From Thiobacillus denitrificans DSM 12475 (GTDB lineage Bacteria; Pseudomonadota; Gammaproteobacteria; Burkholderiales; Thiobacillaceae), in the NCBI RefSeq assembly GCF_000376425.1, contig NZ_AQWL01000011.1, positions 1-64,000 of the forward strand: a DNA stretch of 64,000 nt. Direction: 5' to 3'. Each line of letters begins with the position of its first letter. The first letter of the stretch is position 1. Both the position numbers and the translations under genes were made by a program. The notes under the pieces were generated by a model. It was not told the origin of the DNA. It was given only the letters and a program-made list of their open reading frames with translations, and searched no databases. Positions 1-5,070 of this stretch are shown here, one piece after another.

Positions 1-52
1 ACATCAAGGCTTTCTGGCTTTCCGTGTAATAGATCCGAGGTCTTCGTTTCAT
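1..52 (-). CDS. IS30-family transposase, N-terminal 17 residues (partial)
   Basis: Reading leftward from the ATG at 52-50 gives MKRRPRIYYTESQKALM, which I recognise as the N-terminus of IS30-family transposases, just before their helix-turn-helix. A gaaggagtg stretch upstream serves as the ribosome site. Nothing catalytic is visible because the DDE domain lies beyond the window edge. The family assignment rests on this short stretch plus the adjoining terminal-repeat-like sequence. Confidence 0.6.
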   Translation of the reverse strand, partial: MKRRPRIYYTESQKALM

Positions 53-113
53 CTGCAACACTCCTTCTGCTTACGCAGTCTCTAGTGTGTTGCATCCACC
101 GGTTGAATCCGCC
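1..113 (-). mobile_element. IS30-family insertion sequence, 5' end only
   Basis: The minus strand from about 113 holds a terminal sequence reading ggcggattcaaccggtggat, then a short leader, then the start of an IS30-type transposase at 52. It lies within the reading frame of a gene that starts at 203, so it interrupts the ubiquitin-like operon. The outer boundary is placed at about 113, where the host frame stops making sense; it could shift by a few bases. The rest of the IS lies outside the window. Confidence 0.65.
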
Positions 114-203
114 AGCCCTTTCATGACTTTCAGGGTGAGATTCTAGGTAGGTGGTGACGGCATCATGTTGCGAGCCGAGCAATGTGATTCTTGCCCCAGT
201 CAT
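114..203 (-). pseudogene. 5' fragment of a probable JAB/E1-type ubiquitin-pathway gene, cut by IS30
   Basis: An ATG at 203-201 overlaps the stop codon of the E2-like gene as ATGA, the tight coupling expected of an operon partner. About 30 codons follow (starting MTGARITLLGSQHDAV and ending near HPESHERA) before the IS30 end begins at about 113. The pattern 'xITLxGxQHxxVxxYL...ERA' resembles the start of the JAB-domain or JAB-E1 fusion proteins that normally follow Prok-E2_E genes; this is inference from a short segment and from context. The frame stays open through the IS end to the window edge, so a non-native fusion peptide could be made. The catalytic parts are lost from this copy unless they persist beyond the IS. 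Confidence 0.5.
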
Positions 204-607
204 TTCTTGGCGTCCGGATTACCGAGAGCCCACACGATGCGGCCCAGGATCGTGACGACATTGTCCTTGCCGGGCTTCCATATGACTGGCGCATGATTCC
301 AGTGCCGCGACCAGCGGCAGAACTCCTTGCCGTCAAAGGTTCTGTTGTCGCCGCCGCCGGGCCGGTTCATTGCGGGGATGGGCTTGCCATCATTGCGCGT
401 CAGGTGGGGAAACGTCCAGAACATATCGATACCACCTTGGTTGTAGTTCTGCGGGATGATTACAAGAACGTCACAGATCTTCTCGTGGTAGAGCCCTTCG
501 GGCAGAAGAAAGTTACGCAGCACCAGAAAGCGCTGCGCTTCATCTTCTACGTAGTCGAGGCCGCATTCCAGGATTTCCGCATAGTCGGTGTCAAGAAGCA
601 GCGGCAT
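200..607 (-). CDS. Prokaryotic E2-like ubiquitin-conjugating protein (Prok-E2_E type)
   Basis: This 135-residue protein resembles Prok-E2_E, the E2/UBC-fold proteins found in bacterial operons with ubiquitin-like proteins, E1-like ThiF enzymes and JAB peptidases. Visible features are an LPEGLY segment (35-40), a strand leading to VLVIIPQNY (47-55), and DMFWTFP (61-67). A GKEFCRWSRHW segment has Cys97, followed by WKPG (110-113). In E2 enzymes the catalytic Cys sits in a G-x-C context ahead of a W-x-P motif, so Cys97 is the best candidate for the thioester. The gene starts 6 bp after the ubiquitin-like gene, with a ggtgat ribosome site, and overlaps the truncated next gene by 4 bp. The presumed role is to transfer an E1-activated ubiquitin-like protein to a target. 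Confidence 0.8.
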   Translation of the reverse strand: MPLLLDTDYAEILECGLDYVEDEAQRFLVLRNFLLPEGLYHEKICDVLVIIPQNYNQGGIDMFWTFPHLTRNDGKPIPAMNRPGGGDNRTFDGKEFCRWSRHWNHAPVIWKPGKDNVVTILGRIVWALGNPDAKK

Positions 608-613
608 ATCGGA

Positions 614-859
614 TCACCCCGCCTGCGAGCCGACCGGTTGCGTCCAGAACCGCTCTGGTCCCTTCTGCTTGGTCAGATCAACGACTGTATCGTCCTTGAT
701 TTCTTGGTCAGGATGGCCGGGAACCTTATGAAAAATTTGGACGTCATCCGGAAGCGACGCAAGAACACGAATCTGCCTGCCGGTGATGGTGTCCTCATCC
801 CAGTCGTAACGCTCGTTGTCAATGAAGAGTTCGGGTCGGTTGGATTTTTCAATACTCAT
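614..859 (-). CDS. Ubiquitin-like (multiubiquitin-family) protein, single domain
   Basis: This 81-residue protein has the layout of a beta-grasp ubiquitin-like domain. The segment ELFIDNERYDWDEDTITGRQI matches the first hairpin and helix entry of the Multi_ubiq family, and a HPDQEIKDDTVVDL-type strand completes the fold. Family members often carry two or more repeats; this one has a single domain. It ends ...GSQAG, so the chain terminates at a glycine with no extension, compatible with direct C-terminal activation by an E1. It lies between the DUF2188 gene (27 bp upstream) and the E2-like gene (6 bp downstream). It is probably the modifier protein of this conjugation system; its targets are unknown. 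Confidence 0.75.
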   Translation of the reverse strand: MSIEKSNRPELFIDNERYDWDEDTITGRQIRVLASLPDDVQIFHKVPGHPDQEIKDDTVVDLTKQKGPERFWTQPVGSQAG

Positions 860-886
860 GATGCTGGCCTTCTTTACTTTAAGTGT

Positions 887-1114
887 TCAGCCTTTCGGCG
901 GGAAAGGGTCGTGCCCGTGGCTGTCGCGGCTCTGGATCTTGCCGTCACGCCCGTGAACGATGAGCTCGGTTCCTTGGTTTCGGCTGATTTCCCGAGCCCG
1001 CCCGACGGCCTGACTCTTTGTGGAGAGGATCTCGGTCGCCCTGCTGGATCCCGCCCCCGTCACCGCCCAATCCTTTCCGCTAGGGACCACATGCTGATTA
1101 CGCTTAGTTGCCAT
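887..1114 (-). CDS. DUF2188-family small protein
   Basis: This 75-residue basic protein has the DUF2188 pattern: a HVVPSGKDWAV strand, a short helix (TKSQAVGRAREISRNQG) and a closing strand ELIVHGRDGKIQSRDSHGHDP. Its start is supported by a caggag ribosome site about 10 bp upstream. It is the first gene of the leftward operon and is divergent from the sigma-like gene. DUF2188 proteins have no established biochemical function. Here the small lysine-rich protein could be a regulator or a substrate of the ubiquitin-like system, but that is only suggested by position. Confidence 0.75.
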   Translation of the reverse strand: MATKRNQHVVPSGKDWAVTGAGSSRATEILSTKSQAVGRAREISRNQGTELIVHGRDGKIQSRDSHGHDPFPPKG

Positions 1115-1248
1115 CTTTTATACTCCTGTGAAAACGAGCAATGCACGCTCAATTACCTAAGGCGCTGTCCTCCAGAAATCCGGACAAGAAATTTATGTCC
1201 GGGCATGCGGAACTCCCCGCCTTAGAAATAACGACAGGAGGATTCGCG

Positions 1249-1848
1249 TTGGAAAGCAACTACGGAGCTCCGGCGACGCTGGAGCAAATCGAGCAGGCCA
1301 TCGTCGGCTTGAGCGATATCGAGTGGATCCGGCTTCGCAAGATGGCCTGGGGCCACCTGTGGGGAACCCGCTTTGAGGGTCCGGATGAACTCATCAACGA
1401 AACTATCGAGCGGATGATCGCCGGCAGGAGGACTTGGAACATCGGGATGGCCTTCGTGCCTTGGATGGATTCGGCGATGAAAAGCGTCGCCAATAACCTG
1501 CGCACCCTCAAGCGGCAGCCGAAGGTGGCTCTCGCCGGAGACTTGGTGGATAGCGGCGACGACCCACCGGAAGAGGCCCTCGATATTCTCAGCGAGGACG
1601 GAGAAACGCCCTTGGATGCCCTCCTGACGCAAGAGGCTCGCGCCATGGCCGAAAAGGACCTCGCCAAGATCGAAGGGCGGTTCAAGGACGACCAAGAGGT
1701 CGGATGGATTCTTATGGGGCTTGAGGATGGGCTGGGGGCGAGCGATATCCAAGCCATGGGCGAGATGACCAAGACACAATACGAGACGGCGAGGAAACGG
1801 CTGCGCCGAGAGCGCGAGCGGCTGTTCCCTGGCGGGAGAAAATCATGA
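1249..1848 (+). CDS. ECF sigma-factor-like protein
   Basis: I chose the TTG at 1,249 because a perfect aggagg lies 7 bp upstream; the alternative ATG at 1,141 has no ribosome site. The 199-residue product looks like a small sigma-70 family protein. Its segment GPDELINETIERMIAGRR through WMDSAMKSVANNLRTLKR resembles region 2. The C-terminal EVGWILMGLEDGLGASDIQ plus KTQYETARKRLRRERERL resembles the region 4 helix-turn-helix. An acidic linker (DLVDSGDDPPEEALDILSED) joins them. The next gene overlaps by 4 bp. It probably directs or modulates transcription of the adjacent cargo. Divergence from canonical ECF sigma factors is substantial, so promoter recognition is unproven. Confidence 0.65.
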   Translation: MESNYGAPATLEQIEQAIVGLSDIEWIRLRKMAWGHLWGTRFEGPDELINETIERMIAGRRTWNIGMAFVPWMDSAMKSVANNLRTLKRQPKVALAGDLVDSGDDPPEEALDILSEDGETPLDALLTQEARAMAEKDLAKIEGRFKDDQEVGWILMGLEDGLGASDIQAMGEMTKTQYETARKRLRRERERLFPGGRKS

Positions 1849-2276
1849 AAGAGGCGAAAGGAATGGGGGCAGAAACCCAAATGGCTGCCCTCGAGCGGCT
1901 CATTTCCGAGGATCTACTGGCGATGAGCGACGAGGATCTGCTCAAGGAGGCGATCGAGGACGGTATCGATCCCGCCGCAAAAGCTTCCGAGTTGCGGTCC
2001 TCCGCATTGGCGAAGATCAACCAAGCCAAGCGCGAGAAGCTGACAGCAGCTCGCCGAGGCTATGACGCCTCTCTCCGGGAATCCCCGGTTGCCAAGGCAA
2101 GGCCCACGCTTGAGGAGATCAAGCGCCAGATCCAGGCTCTGATCCGTGGCGGGGCCTCTAATGGGCTGTCGCTGGCGTTCCGCAAAGGGGAAACGATGTC
2201 GGATGCCGACTGGGAAAGCCTTTGGGATGACATGGTGGAAAGCGGCCTGATCGGAGACTCGAGGAAGGATGACTGA
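1845..2276 (+). CDS. Hypothetical helical protein between sigma-like and ImmA/IrrE genes
   Basis: This 143-residue protein is charged, with no signal peptide or membrane segment. It is predicted helical, with an acidic N-terminal part (EDLLAMSDEDLLKEAIEDGI), a basic middle (KINQAKREKLTAARRGY) and a C-terminal segment rich in Trp and acidic residues (MSDADWESLWDDMVESGLIG). It overlaps the sigma-like gene by 4 bp (ATGA) and the peptidase gene by 8 bp, so the three are probably translated together. I do not recognise the family. By analogy with ImmA/IrrE pairs, it could be the regulator (for example an anti-sigma factor) that the peptidase cleaves; that is a hypothesis. Confidence 0.6.
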   Translation: MKEAKGMGAETQMAALERLISEDLLAMSDEDLLKEAIEDGIDPAAKASELRSSALAKINQAKREKLTAARRGYDASLRESPVAKARPTLEEIKRQIQALIRGGASNGLSLAFRKGETMSDADWESLWDDMVESGLIGDSRKDD

Positions 2277-3030
2277 TCATCGAGCGCTTTCGAAAGGCGA
2301 ACTGATCCTCAAGAGATTCGGGATAGATAGCCCGGAGCAGATCGATCTAGAGGCGATCGCCTTTGACCTCGGTGCGAAGGTTCGCTACCGGAAGATCGAT
2401 GGGAGTGAGGCCCGCATCGTCGGGAATGGGGCCTCCGCGATCATCACGGTCAATGAGAACCACAAACCGACTCGGCAGCGCTTCTCCATCGCCCATGAGC
2501 TCGGGCATTGGGTGGAGCGGCATGGGAAGGGGGGATTCGTCTGCACCAAGGAGGACATCTCGCCCCAAAACGACGCAGCCAAGAGCGCGGAAGCCATCGC
2601 GAACGGCTTCGCTTCTCAGCTGATCCTGCCCTCGTATCTGTTTGACTCCATCGCAGCGGGGATGCCAATAACCTTGGATTCGGCAGACAAGATCCGAATG
2701 GATTTCAAGGCCGGGCTCACGACCACGGCGCTCAAGCTGGTCAAGGGGACGGGAAAAACCGCCGCGATCGTCTGCCATGGGCTGCAGGGGCGGCAGTGGT
2801 TCGCGCTGAGCCCCGGATGGCCCGAATATCTGAGGCTCGCCGCGGAGCTCAACTACGAGACGGAAGCCTTCGAACTTCTCTATGCCGCCGACAAGCGCGG
2901 TAAGACGACGCTTCGCCAAGAGGCCGCATCACGATGGATTTCCGGCAGGCAAGGGCAGGAGCTGAAGGTGCGCTCCCAGTCCGTGAAGCTCGCAGATGGT
3001 GTTGTGCTTAGCGTGATCGCCGTGACTTAA
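2269..3030 (+). CDS. ImmA/IrrE-family metallo-endopeptidase
   Basis: This 253-residue protein carries the zinc-peptidase motif HELGH at residues 76-80 within RFSIAHELGHWVERH, the signature of the ImmA/IrrE (M78-type) family. A further helix, AEAIANGFASQLILPSYLF, has the family's usual 'ExxAxxFAxxLLMP' pattern and supplies the third ligand region. It starts with a gaggaagg ribosome site and overlaps the previous gene by 8 bp. Relatives cleave a transcription regulator in response to DNA damage or other stress (IrrE/DdrO, ImmA/ImmR). The target here may be one of its two operon partners, or a component of the divergent ubiquitin-like operon. Confidence 0.85.
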   Translation: MTDHRALSKGELILKRFGIDSPEQIDLEAIAFDLGAKVRYRKIDGSEARIVGNGASAIITVNENHKPTRQRFSIAHELGHWVERHGKGGFVCTKEDISPQNDAAKSAEAIANGFASQLILPSYLFDSIAAGMPITLDSADKIRMDFKAGLTTTALKLVKGTGKTAAIVCHGLQGRQWFALSPGWPEYLRLAAELNYETEAFELLYAADKRGKTTLRQEAASRWISGRQGQELKVRSQSVKLADGVVLSVIAVT

Positions 3031-3074
3031 CGTCTTTTCATACAGCAATATACGGACCGAGCAGGGAGGAAATC

Positions 3075-3170
3075 GTGCAAAAACAACAAAATAGAGGGCC
3101 CTTTAGGCATGCCTCCTCGCTAGTAACATACGGCCCCCTGCGTCCGTGTATTAACTGTTGGGGCTCTTAG
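3075..3170 (+). CDS. Possible 31-aa small ORF with strong ribosome site
   Basis: A GTG at 3,075 is preceded by gggaggaaatc, an unusually good ribosome site, and opens a 31-codon frame ending at 3,170. The peptide begins MQKQQNRGPFRHASS and ends INCWGS. It lies in the 150-bp gap between the peptidase gene and the HEPN gene, an otherwise AT-richer stretch. No family is recognisable, and the ribosome site could equally be a relic. Listed as a candidate only. Confidence 0.2.
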   Translation: MQKQQNRGPFRHASSLVTYGPLRPCINCWGS

Positions 3171-3181
3171 GCTGAGCGCAT

Positions 3182-4132
3182 ATGCAAGAAAAGCTACTTC
3201 TACTCACATCGAAACAAGTTGCCCGTCGATTGACCGAGGTATTTGATTTCGTATGGCCCACTGCCACAGCAATCTGGAATCTCCGGTGGCAAGTAGCCGG
3301 CTATGTCTCCGCGTCTCCTGCTGCCACGGTGAGTGAATTGGATGGACGCTTTGTTGCTGGAAGCGGTATTCGAGGAGCCAATTTGCGCCGTTCCTGCATT
3401 GACTCTTCTTGGGAAGATCAACAGCAGGAGTTTGCTCGCTTTCTACTGTTCGAGTTTTGCTCCCTATATGAAGCTTGGTGCGAAGGCACGCTCAATGAAC
3501 TCGGTGCTGCCGCATCGCTATCGAAACATCTGCAATTTCCAACAACATTTACAAATGGCGCCCCTACAAAGGGTCTCCGCCATGCTGTCAATTCGATAGT
3601 GCAAGGTGGTTCACCGATCATGTCTGGGTCGATCTATCCTGCTATCACCAAGAACAAAAAGAACTCGCCGCTGCATATCGAGCAACTCTTGGTCTGCTAC
3701 CGCTATTTCAAAGAGGCAAGAAACTCGCTCGTCCACGCCGGTGGTAGCACATCAACCCAATTTGTTTCGGCAGAAGCCGCATATAACCAGCTTACGCCCG
3801 TGCAAGTGGGGCTCAAGGAAGTGCCGGTTATCAATGGGCATACGGCGGGCAGTCCGATCGAAATCAGCCTTCGCGGTGTTGTCGGCTTCGGGGATATTGT
3901 CCTTCGCCTTGTATCAACGCTTGATGCCGAGTTCTCTAAGTCCCCAGGGGCTGAGCACGCTTTCTTGCAGCGCTGGAGGGCGTGTCACGGCGGCTCTGCC
4001 GTTCAGGTATCTGCCAACCCAAACTTATGTCGTGAGCGAATCAAGCGGCTTGTGCGGAAATTGGATCTTCCGACTCCGGCGGTTACGGCTCAGTTTGAAA
4101 CTTGGCTCCGAAACAACCAATGCATCGTCTGA
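3182..4132 (+). CDS. HEPN-domain protein (RiboL-PSP-HEPN-like)
   Basis: This 316-residue soluble protein has one recognisable hallmark, EARNSLVHAGG, giving Arg180-Asn-x3-His185. This matches the R-x4-6-H motif of HEPN nucleases and their relatives. It is preceded by long helices (QQEFARFLLFEFCSLYEAWCEG and HIEQLLVCYRYFKE) typical of the HEPN bundle. HEPN proteins frequently act as RNases in toxin-antitoxin and anti-phage systems. No nucleotidyltransferase (MNT) or other antitoxin gene is adjacent, so its partner is unclear. GC content is visibly lower than in the core genes, fitting horizontal cargo. It converges on the P-loop gene 11 bp away. Function beyond the HEPN assignment is unknown. 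Confidence 0.6.
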   Translation: MQEKLLLLTSKQVARRLTEVFDFVWPTATAIWNLRWQVAGYVSASPAATVSELDGRFVAGSGIRGANLRRSCIDSSWEDQQQEFARFLLFEFCSLYEAWCEGTLNELGAAASLSKHLQFPTTFTNGAPTKGLRHAVNSIVQGGSPIMSGSIYPAITKNKKNSPLHIEQLLVCYRYFKEARNSLVHAGGSTSTQFVSAEAAYNQLTPVQVGLKEVPVINGHTAGSPIEISLRGVVGFGDIVLRLVSTLDAEFSKSPGAEHAFLQRWRACHGGSAVQVSANPNLCRERIKRLVRKLDLPTPAVTAQFETWLRNNQCIV

Positions 4133-4143
4133 TTCGGTCATTT

Positions 4144-5070
4144 TTAGCTCCTATCTTTCTTGCCCACGATAGGGTTGACATTACCTTTCGCCGCGACCTT
4201 CTTCTTAAGTTGCCGAAGGAGCGCGTCGGTTGGTACCCAACTTGCCTTCATGCCGTGCAGTACGGCCGAAGAAACACCGTGAAGGGATTTCCCGTGTCCC
4301 GCTGCCTCGACAACTTCGTAATCAAACCCAAGATCGACGTAGGGCTTGATATCCTCCACCCCGGAAAAGACGTTGGTGACAACCACATGAGCGCCCGCAG
4401 CAAGGGTATCCTTGGTCTGTTGCAAGCACCATGCGTGGGCCTCGGGCAGCTTCTTCTCGACAAAGGCGTACTCGCCATCAACCTCAAAGAACATATCCGC
4501 CTCGAAGTGCTCATAGCCCTTTTTCTTGTAGCCTTGAGCGCGCGTGGTCTTGCCACTGCCCGGCAGCCCGCGAATCAGTACCAAACGCGGTAACGGCTGG
4601 GCTCCTTTGGAAGGCAGGCTGGCTACCTTGTGCAGTTCCCTCAATTCCTTGCGGGATTGCGCAACCACTTTTTCCAATTGCTTGGCGTTTTCTTCGGCGG
4701 TCATGCGCGCTGTGAAGTGCGCCGCGATCTGCAACTGCAGGAGCTTTTTCTGCGCTTTCTCCTGAGCGAGATCGGCGCGCAGGTTCTGAATCAGTTGGGT
4801 ATAGGTAGTCGGATGCGTTGTCTTGCCGCCCTTGGAAAGACGGATCGCTTCCCGCACCTTGGGATAGCGACACTCATGCATTGCAATCAGAGTGCGCGAG
4901 TGACCGGCTTCCAGCGATACATTTACAGCATTAACCGCGAGCTTGCCCTTTTTCTTGAGCAAGGCTTTCAGGGTCTTCTGGGTGGGCTTGCCATCTACAA
5001 GACGCTGCAGTGCGTCCATAAAGGCCTGCTCGATGGGATCAAGAACTTCAGTGGACTCGGGCAAGGGCAT
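4144..5070 (-). CDS. Coiled-coil / P-loop protein of the recombinase module
   Basis: This 308-residue protein is the last gene of the four-gene recombinase operon and overlaps the previous one by 23 bp. The N-terminal part (about 15-80) is helical and lysine-rich (KPTQKTLKALLKKKGKLAV, with GHSRTLI) and looks like a DNA-binding domain. Residues 95-150 form a coiled coil. A kinase-like P-loop follows: RLVLIRGLPGSGKTTRA, Walker A at 168-176, as in AAA_33 / polynucleotide-kinase-like ATPases. Small helical third or fourth genes accompany the recombinases in Tn554-type elements (TnpC), but a P-loop fusion is unusual. The C-terminal half could instead be a cargo function, such as phosphorylation of a nucleic acid or protein. 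Confidence 0.6.
   Translation of the reverse strand: MPLPESTEVLDPIEQAFMDALQRLVDGKPTQKTLKALLKKKGKLAVNAVNVSLEAGHSRTLIAMHECRYPKVREAIRLSKGGKTTHPTTYTQLIQNLRADLAQEKAQKKLLQLQIAAHFTARMTAEENAKQLEKVVAQSRKELRELHKVASLPSKGAQPLPRLVLIRGLPGSGKTTRAQGYKKKGYEHFEADMFFEVDGEYAFVEKKLPEAHAWCLQQTKDTLAAGAHVVVTNVFSGVEDIKPYVDLGFDYEVVEAAGHGKSLHGVSSAVLHGMKASWVPTDALLRQLKKKVAAKGNVNPIVGKKDRS

Noticed and set aside
191-1225. A 344-codon frame on the plus strand over the ubiquitin-like operon
   Set aside because: It is the shadow of three minus-strand genes with ribosome sites and recognisable domains; its own translation shows no domain.
1141-1248. Upstream ATG for the sigma-like gene
   Set aside because: No ribosome site, and the extra residues look non-coding; the TTG at 1,249 has a perfect aggagg.
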